DNA of 64,000 nt from Nitrosomonadales bacterium (GTDB taxonomy: Bacteria; Pseudomonadota; Gammaproteobacteria; Burkholderiales; Gallionellaceae), in the NCBI GenBank assembly GCA_016234685.1, contig JACRAT010000032.1, forward strand, positions 1 through 64,000. The letters are read 5' to 3'. Shown here in pieces: positions 20,937-29,632 of this stretch (the stretch's first letter is position 1; each line of letters begins with the position of its first letter). Both the position numbers and the translations under genes were made by a program. A model generated the notes under the pieces. It saw only the letters and a program-made list of their open reading frames with translations, did not search any database and was not told where the DNA came from.

Positions 20937-22331
20937 TCACTGGAATTGCAGCCAGTCGATCAGGGCATCTTGAGCGGCACGGCCAGCCGCTGCACCCGGT
21001 TGATTGATGATGAAGACCACGATCCATTGCCGCCCGCTCCTCGCCTGCACATAGCCAGCGATGGCGCGAGCTTCGTCCAGCGTACCGCTCTTGAGATGGG
21101 CATGGCCCGCGACAGCTTGTTTGAGGAAGCGTTTCTTCAGCGTGCCATCCACGCCGACTATGGGCAGCGAAGCCTCGAATTCCGGCTGATACGGGCTGCG
21201 CGCCGCCATCTGCAACAACTGCGCCAGATGCTGCGGCGTAATGCGCTCCTGACGCGACAGCCCAGAGCCGTTCTCCAGCAACAGTTCCGGGAAAGCCAAC
21301 CCAGCCGATTCCAGCCAGGCCTGCATGGCCTGCGTGCTGCGCGCGATGGAAGTCGGCGTGCCGTCACGCAAGCCCAGCGTCAAAAACAACTGCCGCGCCA
21401 TCACGTTGTTGCTGTATTTATTGATGTCGCGGATGACCTCGGACAGCGGCGGCGAAACATGAGTGGAAAGCAAACGTGCCGAGTCAGGAACTACGCCGTC
21501 GCGCGTACCGCCACGCAATGCTCCTCCCAACTCCTTCCACAACGATCTGAACGCGGCAGAGACATAGTCGCGCATCGGCAAGGGGCAAACAAAGTAGTTG
21601 CGCTCACCGCAACTAACGGCGTAATCACCTTCCAGCGTCAGCGTGGAGGCTTTCACGCCCGCCCGTATCTTGTCGTCCCACTCGCCACAGTCGCCCGACT
21701 TCGCCAACCGCAAACGATTGTCCAGCGCCAGCCCCTCCAGCGGCGGCTCGGCCAGCAGCCCGACCTGCCGCCCGTTCGGCACGAGCCGCAGATGCAGCAC
21801 ACCGCCGTTCAGCAGCAGCGCATCCGCTCCGCCGTTGTAGGGGCGCAGGGGATCATTGTCGAAGGCGGCGGGATCGAACGGTGGCAGATCAAAGACACTG
21901 CGATCCAGCACCAGATCGCCCTCGATCTCGCGCAGCCCGCGATTGCGCAACTCGCGCAACCACAGCCAGAACTGTTCCAGCGACAGCTTGGGATCGCCCG
22001 AACCCTTCAGGATCAGGTCGCCATGCAGCACACCGTTGGCATCCAGCTCACCCGTAAGCCAAGCCTCGGTCTTCCAGCTATACGCCGGGCCGAGCAACTC
22101 CAGCCCAGCATAGGTGGTGAGCAGCTTCATCACCGAAGCGGGATTCATCGGTTTCTCGGCATTCAGTGAGATCAGCGGTGAGCGGGCATTCACCTCGCGC
22201 ACCTCGATGCCGACGTTGCCGAGCGGGACTTGCGCTTGCTTCAGCGCAGTCAGCACGGCAGGCGGCAACTCGTTAGCCTGAGCGCTGACGAGCAGACCAA
22301 AGGCGAGCAATAAGAAGCGGAAGATGTGCAT
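20937..22331 (-). CDS. dacB: D-alanyl-D-alanine carboxypeptidase/endopeptidase (PBP4 type)
   Basis: 464 residues. A signal peptide (FRFLLLAFGLLVSAQA) precedes a peptidase S13 domain with SVMK (serine near residue 65), SNN (KYSNNVMARQLF) and KSG (HLKSGTLDEARAIAGYV) active-site motifs. It trims or cuts cross-linked stem peptides in the periplasm. The ATG at 22331 lies 2 bp after the bioA stop and its signal peptide begins immediately; the longer ORF start lies inside bioA. Pairing with bioA appears to be for co-transcription only. Confidence 0.94.
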   Translation of the reverse strand: MHIFRFLLLAFGLLVSAQANELPPAVLTALKQAQVPLGNVGIEVREVNARSPLISLNAEKPMNPASVMKLLTTYAGLELLGPAYSWKTEAWLTGELDANGVLHGDLILKGSGDPKLSLEQFWLWLRELRNRGLREIEGDLVLDRSVFDLPPFDPAAFDNDPLRPYNGGADALLLNGGVLHLRLVPNGRQVGLLAEPPLEGLALDNRLRLAKSGDCGEWDDKIRAGVKASTLTLEGDYAVSCGERNYFVCPLPMRDYVSAAFRSLWKELGGALRGGTRDGVVPDSARLLSTHVSPPLSEVIRDINKYSNNVMARQLFLTLGLRDGTPTSIARSTQAMQAWLESAGLAFPELLLENGSGLSRQERITPQHLAQLLQMAARSPYQPEFEASLPIVGVDGTLKKRFLKQAVAGHAHLKSGTLDEARAIAGYVQARSGRQWIVVFIINQPGAAAGRAAQDALIDWLQFQ

Positions 22332-22333
22332 GG

Positions 22334-23722
22334 TCAACACAATGTTTCGATCACGATCAGTGTGTGCGCCACCAGCAAGCGCCACTCATCCGCGCCGATC
22401 ACATAGGGAGGCATGAAGTACACCGTGTCGCCCATCGGGCGCAGCAGCAATTCATGCTGCAAGCCGAGGCTGAAACAGCGCTGGGCGAAATCCCGGTGCG
22501 GCGTCTCCACCTCGAACGCCCAGATCATGCCAGTGTTGCGGAAGTGCTTTACCTTGGGATGTTCGCGCAACGGCGCGGCGAGTTGGTTGAACAGCGCCGC
22601 CTTGCGTTGGTTGGCAACGATGACGTCGTCCTCGACGAAGATGTCCAGCGTCGCCAGCGCCGCGCGGCAGGCCAGCGGGTTGCCAGTGTAGGAGTGCGAA
22701 TGCAGAAAGCCACGCGCCACCTCGTCGGCGTAGAAAGCCTGATAGATGGCGTCGGTGGTCATCACCACCGACAACGGCAGATAGCCGCCGGTGATGCCTT
22801 TGGAGAGGAGGAGGAAGTCGGGGGTGATGCCTAACCCCTCCCCAGCCCTCCCCTTGTGCGAGCATCCGCTACGCAGATTGCCTGCTTGCCCCTCTTCAGG
22901 GGGGGGCGCTTGTTCGCACGCGAACAGCGTCCCTGTTCTGCCCACCCCCACCGCGATCTCGTCGGCGATCAGGTGTACGCCGTACTGCGTACACAGCTCG
23001 CGCGCCCGGCGCAGATAGATGGGGTGATACATCGCCATGCCTGCCGCGCCCTGCACCAGCGGCTCGATGATGAAGGCGGCGAGGCTCTGATGATGCTGTT
23101 GCAGATGCGCTTCCAACGCGGCGGCGCAGCGCAGGGCGTAGTCCTCGGCGGACTCGCCGGGGGCGGCGTCGCGCCAGTCCGGGCTGGGGACGGTGGCGTT
23201 CTGGCGCACCAGCACGCCGTAGGCCTCCTTGAACAGCGCCACATCGGTGACCGACAGCGCGCCCAGCGTCTCGCCGTGGTAGCTGTTGGCGAGGCTGATG
23301 AACTGCGATTTCTCAGGCTGGCCGTGGTTAAGCCAGTAGTGGGCGCTCATCTTTAGCGCGATCTCGGTGGCCGAAGCGCCGTCCGAAGCGTAGAAGCAAT
23401 GCCCCAATCCGGCGGGGGCGAGGCTGCGCAGCCGTTCGGACAACTGCACCACCGGCTCGTGGGTGAAGCCCGCCAGCATCACATGTTCGAGTTTGCCTAG
23501 TTGGTCGGTGAGCGCTTCGTTGATGCGCGGATTGCAATGCCCGAACAGATTCACCCACCAGGAACTGACCGTATCTAGGTAACGCCGCCCATCCGCATCG
23601 AACAGCCATACGCCTGCGCCGCGCGAGATTGGCACCAGCGGCAAGGTCTCGTGGCGCTTCATCTGCGTGCACGGATGCCAGACAGAGGCGAGCGAACGGG
23701 CGAGTAAATCAGAGTTGGACAT
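22334..23722 (-). CDS. bioA: Adenosylmethionine-8-amino-7-oxononanoate aminotransferase
   Basis: 462 residues, about 30 longer than the usual family length. It makes 7,8-diaminopelargonate in biotin synthesis with PLP. Motifs: VWHPCTQMKRHE, YASDGASATEIALKM, DEIAVGVGRTGTLFACE and the PLP lysine in LLLSKGITGGYLPLS. Between LFACEQ and GITPDFLLLSKG the family is normally continuous, but here about 26 residues (APPPEEGQAGNLRSGC...) are inserted, encoded by a repeat element. The frame is kept, and the loop lies close to the PLP lysine in sequence. No other bio gene is in the window. Confidence 0.95.
   Translation of the reverse strand: MSNSDLLARSLASVWHPCTQMKRHETLPLVPISRGAGVWLFDADGRRYLDTVSSWWVNLFGHCNPRINEALTDQLGKLEHVMLAGFTHEPVVQLSERLRSLAPAGLGHCFYASDGASATEIALKMSAHYWLNHGQPEKSQFISLANSYHGETLGALSVTDVALFKEAYGVLVRQNATVPSPDWRDAAPGESAEDYALRCAAALEAHLQQHHQSLAAFIIEPLVQGAAGMAMYHPIYLRRARELCTQYGVHLIADEIAVGVGRTGTLFACEQAPPPEEGQAGNLRSGCSHKGRAGEGLGITPDFLLLSKGITGGYLPLSVVMTTDAIYQAFYADEVARGFLHSHSYTGNPLACRAALATLDIFVEDDVIVANQRKAALFNQLAAPLREHPKVKHFRNTGMIWAFEVETPHRDFAQRCFSLGLQHELLLRPMGDTVYFMPPYVIGADEWRLLVAHTLIVIETLC
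22831..22910. repeat. Palindromic repeat inserted in frame in bioA
   Basis: The element runs CTAACCCCTCCCCAGCC... to CTTCAGGGGGGGCG. Its core CCCCTTGTGCGAGCATCCGC (then TACGC-GATTGCCTGC) recurs almost unchanged in the argA-yggX spacer near 37935, with one base different over roughly 35. Two copies at unrelated sites show that it is a dispersed repeat, here read through as protein. Confidence 0.85.
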
Positions 23723-23819
23723 GGTGAACGTCAAAGAGGGGTAAGCGGGCGTTTTACACCATTGACGCTATTTCCGACAATAGCTAGAGTCCTCCGCCCC
23801 ATCAACTCAGGAGTCTGCC

Positions 23820-24005
23820 ATGCCTTACGTCAACATCCGCATCGCCGGGACACTCAGCCGCGACCAGAAAGCCCGCATCGCCGCAGAGATCACCGACACG
23901 CTGGAGCGCATCGCGCTCAAGCCGGCGTCCTACACTTACATCGCCTTCGACGAACTGCCCGACGAAAACTGGGCCATCGCTGGCAAACTGCTGGATGAGG
24001 AATAA
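23820..24005 (+). CDS. 4-oxalocrotonate tautomerase family protein
   Basis: 61 residues, the normal size for the short tautomerases. Pro follows the initiator Met (MPYVNIRIAG), so the catalytic Pro-1 is present after Met removal. The rest (LSRDQKARIAAEITDTLERI, then YTYIAFDELPDENWAIAGKLL) fits the fold. The substrate is unknown and there is no catabolic context. It is divergent from bioA over a 97-bp spacer. Confidence 0.87.
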   Translation: MPYVNIRIAGTLSRDQKARIAAEITDTLERIALKPASYTYIAFDELPDENWAIAGKLLDEE

Positions 24006-24081
24006 ATCGCCCTAAAGGAATCTCAAGTCGCGCCGATACACAGTCGTTGGCGTAACAGATTTCAATTCAGAGGGAGCTATC

Positions 24082-24294
24082 ATGGCTATCAGTTCCGTTT
24101 CATCCGGCTATACGCATATCCCAGCCGCAGCAGCAAACCGGGCGGAAGAAGCCCGCGTGAACGAAAGAGAGAATGACGGCGACAAAGACGACCAAAGCAC
24201 CAAGGTTCAAGCCCAATCGTCCGCAAAACCGCCTGAGCCGACCATCAACACCAGCGGTCAGGTGATCGGAGGCATCATCAGCGTACAAGCCTGA
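24082..24294 (+). CDS. Small hydrophilic protein, unknown
   Basis: 70 residues, not recognised. A strong Shine-Dalgarno (GAGGGAG) lies 7 nt before the ATG and a strong terminator follows the stop, so it looks like a real single-gene transcript. The N-terminus AISSVSSGYTHIPAAAANRAEEAR is followed by a charged middle (NERENDGDKDDQSTK) and a GQVIGGIISVQA tail. There is no signal peptide or membrane segment. Confidence 0.68.
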   Translation: MAISSVSSGYTHIPAAAANRAEEARVNERENDGDKDDQSTKVQAQSSAKPPEPTINTSGQVIGGIISVQA

Positions 24295-24308
24295 TTCAGG
24301 TGGAACGC

Positions 24309-24345
24309 AAGGAAAAGGCTCCTGAATCAGGAGCCTTTTCCTTTT
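24309..24345. terminator. Strong terminator after the 70-residue gene
   Basis: AAGGAAAAGGCTCCTG-AAT-CAGGAGCCTTTTCCTT is a perfect 16-bp stem ending in a T-rich stretch on the plus strand. It lies between the plus-strand small gene and the minus-strand copper block and may serve both. Confidence 0.88.
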
Positions 24346-24383
24346 ATGTAACCTGCTGCCCGCTAATAGTCATTGAAAGGAAC

Positions 24384-25025
24384 TCATATCGAGAACCAGC
24401 GATGCGGAATAAACCCCGGCGTAGCATTCCGATAACGCTGATAAGCCTCGCCGAAGTCTGCCAACGCTTCCTGCTCCTCCGCCCGCGCCAGCCGCACGTA
24501 CATCCACACCAGCACTGGGAACATCAACAGCGTCAAGATGGTCGGCCACTGCAACAGGAAACCGAACATGATGAGGATGAAAGCGTCGTACTGAGGATGG
24601 CGCACTCTGGCGTAAGGCCCGGCGCTTGCCAGTTGATGCCGACGTTGTGCCTGATAGAGCACCTTCCAAGCCGCCGACAGCAGAATAAATCCCCCGGCGA
24701 TAAACGCGATACTTAATAAGTGAAAGAAGTCCGTGTGGGGATCTCCTTTCCAGCCCAACAGGGTGTACCAGAGGTGTCCTGCGTCATGGGAGAGCAGGTT
24801 GACTTCAGGGTAGTTAGTTTGTAGCCAACCAGCCAGCAAATAGATAGTAAGCGGAAAGCCATACATCTCAACGAACAGCGCCACGATGAAAGCCGAAAAT
24901 GCACTGAACGAGCGCCAGTCGCGGGAGGTCTTCGGCTTGCTGAAGCTGAAGGCGAACACGATGAACACCAGCGAATTGATGAAGACCAGCGACCAAAGCC
25001 CGTAGCCGTTGGAATCTGCGTTCAT
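24384..25025 (-). CDS. ICMT/PEMT-like membrane methyltransferase
   Basis: 213 residues with about five to six membrane helices. The C-terminal third carries the family signature GPYARVRHPQYDAFILIMFGF and, after a helix, RAEEQEALADFGEAYQRYRNATPGFIP, which binds SAM in isoprenylcysteine carboxyl and phospholipid methyltransferases. The real substrate is unknown. The start overlaps the DUF2933 gene by 4 bp (ATGA), so the two are translationally coupled. It is the last gene of the copper block, so a link to metal stress is an inference from position. Confidence 0.85.
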   Translation of the reverse strand: MNADSNGYGLWSLVFINSLVFIVFAFSFSKPKTSRDWRSFSAFSAFIVALFVEMYGFPLTIYLLAGWLQTNYPEVNLLSHDAGHLWYTLLGWKGDPHTDFFHLLSIAFIAGGFILLSAAWKVLYQAQRRHQLASAGPYARVRHPQYDAFILIMFGFLLQWPTILTLLMFPVLVWMYVRLARAEEQEALADFGEAYQRYRNATPGFIPHRWFSI

Positions 25026-25234
25026 TTTCCCTCTCCTTCCGATGCATCGTGATGATGCTGACCGTGATGCATGAACAGATGCATCAGCGGACAGGCCAGC
25101 AGGAACAGATAGGGCAATACTCCCAGTACGTGCGCGCGGTGCTCCGTAAACAGCAGGAACCCGGCCATGGCAAGGAAGCCGTAGAACACCCAGCGCCCTC
25201 TGGAAAGGTGTTGTATTTCGTGCGATTCAGACAT
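25022..25234 (-). CDS. DUF2933-type small membrane protein
   Basis: 70 residues with two close hydrophobic segments (WVFYGFLAMAGFLLFTEH, VLGVLPYLFLLACPLMHLFMHHG) and a His-rich end (MHHGQHHHDASEGEGK). This is the DUF2933 pattern as I remember it, often seen near copper efflux genes. The Cys-Pro-Leu-Met-His and His cluster could bind metal, which is an inference. GGAGG lies 7 nt before the ATG, and the gene overlaps the downstream methyltransferase gene. Confidence 0.82.
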   Translation of the reverse strand: MSESHEIQHLSRGRWVFYGFLAMAGFLLFTEHRAHVLGVLPYLFLLACPLMHLFMHHGQHHHDASEGEGK

Positions 25235-25275
25235 GCCAGCCTCCTTGCCGTGGATTGCGATTAAGCAACAACGCT

Positions 25276-25491
25276 TCAGCCCTCCAGATCGAGCCTCTTC
25301 TGCTCGAACTCCTCACGCCCGATTTCGCCGCGCGCATAACGCTCCTTGAGGATGTCCAGCGCCGTCTTTTCCCTAACATCCCCGGAATTGCGATATTTGA
25401 TCAAAAGCATAACCAAGCCCACCATCAGTAGCACCCACATCAGTGCCGTGATCATGCCGCCCCAACCATGATTATCAAAATGCTCCCACAT
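25276..25491 (-). CDS. SHOCT-domain small membrane protein
   Basis: 71 residues from the ATG at 25491, which has GGAGAGG just upstream; the longer ORF start is not needed. One membrane helix (MITALMWVLLMVGLVMLLI) is followed by a C-terminal SHOCT motif (ALDILKERYARGEIGREEFEQKRLDLEG). SHOCT tails are short oligomerisation or adaptor helices of unclear role. It lies 40 bp after the copper ATPase gene, where such proteins are often found. Confidence 0.85.
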   Translation of the reverse strand: MWEHFDNHGWGGMITALMWVLLMVGLVMLLIKYRNSGDVREKTALDILKERYARGEIGREEFEQKRLDLEG

Positions 25492-25531
25492 AATTCCTCT
25501 CCTTTCGTCCTTAAAAATCACCCGTCAATCA

Positions 25532-27991
25532 CTACAAATCCGCACGCCGCAACCGCAGTGCATTGCCTATCACCGACACCGAGCTGAAGCTCATCGCCGC
25601 TGCTGCGATAATGGGCGACAGCAGCAGGCCAAACCATGGATACAGCACGCCCGCCGCGATAGGAATGCCCAGCACGTTGTAAATAAAGGCAAAGAACAGG
25701 TTCTGGCGGATGTTCTTCATGGTGGCGCGCGACAGGCGCACCGCGCGGACGATGCCGCGCAAGTCGCCCTTCACCAAGGTAACGCCTGCGCTCTCCATCG
25801 CCACATCAGTTCCCGTTCCCATAGCGATGCCGACCTGTGCTTGCGCCAGCGCCGGTGCATCGTTGATGCCGTCTCCCGCCATCGCCACAAAATGCCCTTG
25901 CGCTTGCAGTTGTTTGACGATGGCGGATTTTTGTTCGGGCAATACTTCCGCTTCGACCCGGTCGATTCCCAACTTTCTCGCCACCGCCTCCGCCGTGATG
26001 CGGTTGTCGCCGGTCAGCATGATGACTTGCACGCCTTCATCGTGCAGCGCGCGGATGGCTTCCGCTGTGGATTCCTTGACCGGGTCGGCCACGCCTATCA
26101 ATCCCGCCGCCTTACCGTCGATTGCCAGCAGCATCACCGTTTGCCCGTCTGCACGCAGAGCATCAGCGCGCAAAGGCAATTCGCCTGTGACTATGTTCAA
26201 CTCTTCGAACAATTTGAGATTGCCCAACGCGACTACGCGCCCTTCGACCACCCCTGCCACGCCCTTGCCGGTGTAGGAACGGAACTCGGCAACATTCGCC
26301 AGTTGCAACGCTTTCTCCTGCGCACCACTCACAATAGCCGCCGCTAGAGGATGTTCGCTGGCGCGCTCCAGACTGGCGGCCAGACGCAACACTTCGTCGG
26401 CGTCGAATCCGGTCAGAGGGACAATCGAGGTCAGCTTCGGCTTGCCCTCAGTCAGCGTGCCGGTCTTGTCCACCACCAGCGTATCCACCCTCTCCAGCGT
26501 TTCCAACGCTTCGGCATTCTTGATCAGCACCCCGGCCAGCGCGCCGCGCCCGGTGCCGACCATGATGGACATCGGCGTGGCCAGCCCCAGCGCGCAGGGG
26601 CAAGCGATGATTAGCACCGCCACCGCATTGACGATGGCGTGCGCCAGTCGCGGTTCCGGCCCGTACAGGCCCCACACCGCCAACGTGGCGAGTGCAACGC
26701 CCATCACCACCGGTACGAAATATCCGGCCATCACATCGGCCAGCCGCTGGATAGGCGCGCGGCTGCGCTGCGCCTCGCTCACCATGTGCACGATCTGCGC
26801 CAGCAGGGTGTCCGCGCCGACGCGCTCGGCGCGCATCAATAAACTTCCGGTGCCGTTCACCGTGGCGCCAATCAGCCGCGCGCCCGTCGTTTTTTCCACC
26901 GGGATGGATTCGCCGGTGACCATGGATTCGTCCAATGAGCTCGTGCCTTCCAGCACCACCCCGTCCACCGGCACTTTCTCGCCGGGGCGCACGCGCAGCA
27001 CGTCACCCGGCTGCACCAGTTCCAGCGGGATGTCCTCTTCGTTGCTGTTATTGAGAAATTCGCGCAGCGATTCGATTGCTCCCTCGCCCAGGGATTCAAG
27101 ATTGCCTTTCTCGTTTGTCCTTTCTCCCGCTTGCGGGAGAGAGTTAGAGAGAGGGGTTCTTTGCGGGGGAGGGTTGGGGTGAGGGGAGCGCACGATGCGC
27201 GCGGTCTGCGGCGCGAGTCCCAGCAGCAGCTTGATCGCCGCGCTGGTCTGGCTGCGCGCGCGCAGTTCCATCACCTGACCCAGCAGCACCAGCGCCATGA
27301 TTACCGCCGCCGCCTCGAAATACACCGGCACCGTATCCATCATGCTGCGCATCGCGGGCGGGAAAATGCCCGGCAGCAGCATCGCCACCACGCTGTAGCT
27401 CCACGCCACGCCGACGCCGAGCGCGATCAGGGTGAACATGTTGAGACTGCGGTTAGCCACCGATGCCCAGCCACGCTGGAAGATCGGCCATCCGGCCCAC
27501 AACACGGCCGGGGTGGCCAGCATGAATTCGATCCATTGCAAGGCGGGCATCGAAACGGATTCGGGCAAGAGCTGCGGGAAAAGGTCGGTTGCCATCGCTA
27601 GAATGAAAACCGGCAAGGCCAGCACCGCGCTGATCCAGAAACGTCTAATCATGTCGTTCAATTCGGCACTGTCCGCCGCCGGAGCATTGCGCGGCTCCAG
27701 CGCCATGCCGCAGATCGGGCAGTCGCCCGGTTCGCTGCGCACCACTTCGGGATGCATCGGACAGGTGTAAACCGCAGCAGCGGGAACACCCTTGGGCGGC
27801 GCCAAGTGCGGGTGGAGATAGTTCTCGGGGGCTGCCTGAAACTTGGCCAAGCACTTCGCACTGCAAAATCGGTAGTTTTCTCCTTCGTACAGATGGCGAT
27901 AGGAACTGTCTGCGGACACCGTCATGCCGCACACCGGGTCTTTGTTTACGACCACTTCCGGGAGAATTGCTTCAGGTGGATGGTGGTTCAT
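25532..27991 (-). CDS. copA: Cu(I)-exporting P1B-type ATPase
   Basis: 819 residues. The N-terminus lacks the usual CxxC heavy-metal-associated domain. It has a YHS-type domain (DPVCGMTV ... [12 protein letters not shown]) and a metal-binding segment ([26 protein letters not shown]). Then come membrane helices, CPC in [22 protein letters not shown], the HP motif (SEHPLA), [10 protein letters not shown] and YN/MSFSS in the last helices, which favour Cu(I). It moves copper from cytoplasm to periplasm using ATP. Start 27991 has GGAGG upstream. An in-frame insert ([23 protein letters not shown]) sits before the actuator domain and comes from a repeat. Confidence 0.94.
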   Translation of the reverse strand: MNHHPPEAILPEVVVNKDPVCGMTVSADSSYRHLYEGENYRFCSAKCLAKFQAAPENYLHPHLAPPKGVPAAAVYTCPMHPEVVRSEPGDCPICGMALEPRNAPAADSAELNDMIRRFWISAVLALPVFILAMATDLFPQLLPESVSMPALQWIEFMLATPAVLWAGWPIFQRGWASVANRSLNMFTLIALGVGVAWSYSVVAMLLPGIFPPAMRSMMDTVPVYFEAAAVIMALVLLGQVMELRARSQTSAAIKLLLGLAPQTARIVRSPHPNPPPQRTPLSNSLPQAGERTNEKGNLESLGEGAIESLREFLNNSNEEDIPLELVQPGDVLRVRPGEKVPVDGVVLEGTSSLDESMVTGESIPVEKTTGARLIGATVNGTGSLLMRAERVGADTLLAQIVHMVSEAQRSRAPIQRLADVMAGYFVPVVMGVALATLAVWGLYGPEPRLAHAIVNAVAVLIIACPCALGLATPMSIMVGTGRGALAGVLIKNAEALETLERVDTLVVDKTGTLTEGKPKLTSIVPLTGFDADEVLRLAASLERASEHPLAAAIVSGAQEKALQLANVAEFRSYTGKGVAGVVEGRVVALGNLKLFEELNIVTGELPLRADALRADGQTVMLLAIDGKAAGLIGVADPVKESTAEAIRALHDEGVQVIMLTGDNRITAEAVARKLGIDRVEAEVLPEQKSAIVKQLQAQGHFVAMAGDGINDAPALAQAQVGIAMGTGTDVAMESAGVTLVKGDLRGIVRAVRLSRATMKNIRQNLFFAFIYNVLGIPIAAGVLYPWFGLLLSPIIAAAAMSFSSVSVIGNALRLRRADL
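27115..27190. repeat. Palindromic repeat inserted in frame in copA
   Basis: On the minus strand it reads CCCCTCACCCCAACCCTCCC, then after a short gap the palindrome CTCTCCCGCAAGCGGGAGA. The CTCACCCC-AACCC core is shared with elements in cusA (near 30270) and murU (near 60183). It adds about 30 residues rich in Pro and polar residues to the ATPase. Confidence 0.8.
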
Positions 27992-28016
27992 ATCAAGCCT
28001 CCGATTGTCGTTACGA

Positions 28017-28310
28017 TTAAGCCTCTTGGTCTCGGGCCGAGCTGCTCCCCACCAAGTTGTAGAAAACAGCGAATACCGCGCCGCCCAAGAACCCAATCAC
28101 GGTCACCCCGCATACGCCATAGATGAATTCATCCAGCACCCACGGCTTGTTGCTCTTGATTAGCGTCAAATCCAATCCATGAAACCACGCATTAACAAAA
28201 CCTATCATGCCATCTGGGAACAAGAAAACGGCCAGCGCACCAATCAGACCAATAGCGCCTGTCGTCAAGGCCAGCGCACTCCCCGTGCGCATGGGACTCA
28301 ATCTATCCAT
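28017..28310 (-). CDS. DUF5676-like small membrane protein
   Basis: 97 residues with two membrane segments ([19 protein letters not shown] and [23 protein letters not shown]) joined by a loop with [14 protein letters not shown]. It resembles the DUF5676 family, which I recall beside copper ATPase genes. Function is not known. GGAGTGA precedes the ATG. It lies 25 bp upstream of copA and may be co-transcribed with it. Confidence 0.8.
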   Translation of the reverse strand: MDRLSPMRTGSALALTTGAIGLIGALAVFLFPDGMIGFVNAWFHGLDLTLIKSNKPWVLDEFIYGVCGVTVIGFLGGAVFAVFYNLVGSSSARDQEA

Positions 28311-28369
28311 GATTCACTCCTGTGCATTTGAACAGCCCAATGCACGAAAATGGTTGATCTCTGCTTCTT

Positions 28370-28420
28370 GCCCGAAAAAGTTAAGTGACGCGACAGTAAA
28401 GAACCATGCCATCGCGTCAC
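28370..28420 (-). terminator. Terminator after the Met/His-rich gene
   Basis: GTGACGCGA (28385) and TCGCGTCAC (28412) form a perfect 9-bp stem. On the minus strand it is followed by TTAACTTTTT. It would end transcripts coming from the copper efflux genes before DUF5676-copA, so copA may have its own promoter. Confidence 0.65.
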
Positions 28421-28434
28421 CGACTCTCGATATT

Positions 28435-28713
28435 TCAGCGCTTCTCTTTCATGTGGTCATGCTTATCCATCTTCATCATATCTCCCTGCTTCCCCGAATT
28501 CGGCATCGGCTCGGACATGGGCATACCGGTCTTCTCTTCCATGTGGTTATGTTTCTTCATCGGCTTCTTCGCCTCAGTTTTTTCGGCAGGTGCGGAGGCA
28601 GGCGCTGCCTCGGCTTTCCCAGCCTTATCGTCGGCATGGTGTTCGTCAACAGCCCATGCAGTAGTAGTGAAAGCCAGCAGGCTGGCCGCAAACAACACAG
28701 ATTTCAGTTTCAT
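28435..28713 (-). CDS. Secreted Met/His-rich small protein
   Basis: 92 residues. A Sec signal peptide (LKSVLFAASLLAFTTTAWA) precedes a low-complexity Ala/Pro/Lys stretch and a C-terminal Met/His-rich region (KKHNHMEEKTGMPMSEPMP ... GDMMKMDKHDHM). Such clusters often bind Cu(I) or Ag(I) in the periplasm; that function is inferred. I chose the ATG at 28713 because GGAG lies 6 nt upstream; the in-frame TTG at 28725 overlaps that site. No named family recognised. Confidence 0.8.
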   Translation of the reverse strand: MKLKSVLFAASLLAFTTTAWAVDEHHADDKAGKAEAAPASAPAEKTEAKKPMKKHNHMEEKTGMPMSEPMPNSGKQGDMMKMDKHDHMKEKR

Positions 28714-28791
28714 TCTTTTCTCCAAAAGTTAGGTTAAACAACGTCTTTGCATAAACCGCATAAGCAGTTAGAGATACCTCCTTTCGCTTCG

Positions 28792-29310
28792 TCAATGTAT
28801 GTGCTCATGGCTACTCTCTTCAGAATGATGATGCCCAATATCCATACCCACCTCATGGGTCGGCAAGGCCATCACGCCCAAACCATAGCGATAAACCAAT
28901 TCCCCTCCATGCCAAGCAGTAATACCAACCATGCCCCACCCCGCAACAACGGCCAGCACAAACCACCCGGAAGGTATCGTATCCAACTTGTTACGCCATA
29001 CATCCCAGCCTGCTAAAGCAGCAAGCGTTCCTAACGTCACCAGCGCCCATGCACGATGCACCTCCATTGCGGCATGGCTTACTTCATCGTGAGCAACGCT
29101 ATTGAATGCCAGCCAACCCAATATAACCGCTGGCACTGCCGCCACAGCACCCAGCCAAAGCGTGGCATGGGCAAGAATGGAGCAGTACGTGGTACAACGC
29201 CCCCTCCCTTGCCACAGCCGAGCAACCAGATGAAAAAAGGCCGAGGTACTGAGCAAGGCAATCGGAAAATGCACCAGCAATGGGTGTCCGTTCGGAATGA
29301 TTTCAGGCAT
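28792..29310 (-). CDS. DUF2231-like membrane protein
   Basis: 172 residues from the ATG at 29310 with GAAGGAG upstream. The opening PNGHPLLVHFPIALLSTSAFFHLVARL is the typical DUF2231 start, followed by three more membrane segments (AVAAVPAVILGWLAF, ALVTLGTLAALAGW, WFVLAVVAGWGMVGITA) and HGGELVYRYGLGV. The tail GHHHSEESSHEHIH is His-rich. The family may be haem- or metal-related, but the role is unproven. It sits among the copper genes. Confidence 0.86.
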   Translation of the reverse strand: MPEIIPNGHPLLVHFPIALLSTSAFFHLVARLWQGRGRCTTYCSILAHATLWLGAVAAVPAVILGWLAFNSVAHDEVSHAAMEVHRAWALVTLGTLAALAGWDVWRNKLDTIPSGWFVLAVVAGWGMVGITAWHGGELVYRYGLGVMALPTHEVGMDIGHHHSEESSHEHIH

Positions 29311-29373
29311 ATACCCTTCTCCTTCTGCCTTGCGGCGAGCCTCACCGCAAGACGTCACTCAATGTACTCTCTC

Positions 29374-29538
29374 TCAGTGCTGGCCCTCATGCCCAGACGA
29401 GTCTTTTGTATCGGACTTCTCGGTGTGTTCACCACCTTGCCCATGGCCCATCATCCCGTCATGCATCATCTTTCCCGGCCCGACCATCATGCAGCCCTGC
29501 AACACCACCGCCAGCAATATCCCTGTTACGTATTTCAT
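29374..29538 (-). CDS. Tiny Met/His-rich lipoprotein (54 residues)
   Basis: Too short for the ORF track. The ATG at 29538 has AAGGAAG 6-7 nt upstream and reads MKYVTGILLAVVLQGCMMVGPG, a lipoprotein signal with lipobox LQGC. The mature part, about 39 residues, has MMHDGMMGHGQGGEH and ends HEGQH. Met and His spacing suggests copper binding at the membrane surface, which is an inference. It sits between cusF and the DUF2231 gene on the same strand, so it is probably in the efflux operon. Confidence 0.75.
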   Translation of the reverse strand: MKYVTGILLAVVLQGCMMVGPGKMMHDGMMGHGQGGEHTEKSDTKDSSGHEGQH

Positions 29539-29632
29539 CTTGTCTTCCTTACGTTGCTTGTTTACCTGGAAAGAGCCAGATACTCATGGCGCGGATACAC
29601 GCATCCGCTAGCCATCCGGTCGCGCAGATACC

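Noticed and set aside
22334-23722. bioA as a pseudogene because of the insert
   Set aside because: The frame stays open and all PLP motifs are intact on both sides.
24300-24716. Plus-strand ORF starting in the terminator at 24309
   Set aside because: It reads through a terminator and then the antisense of the methyltransferase gene.
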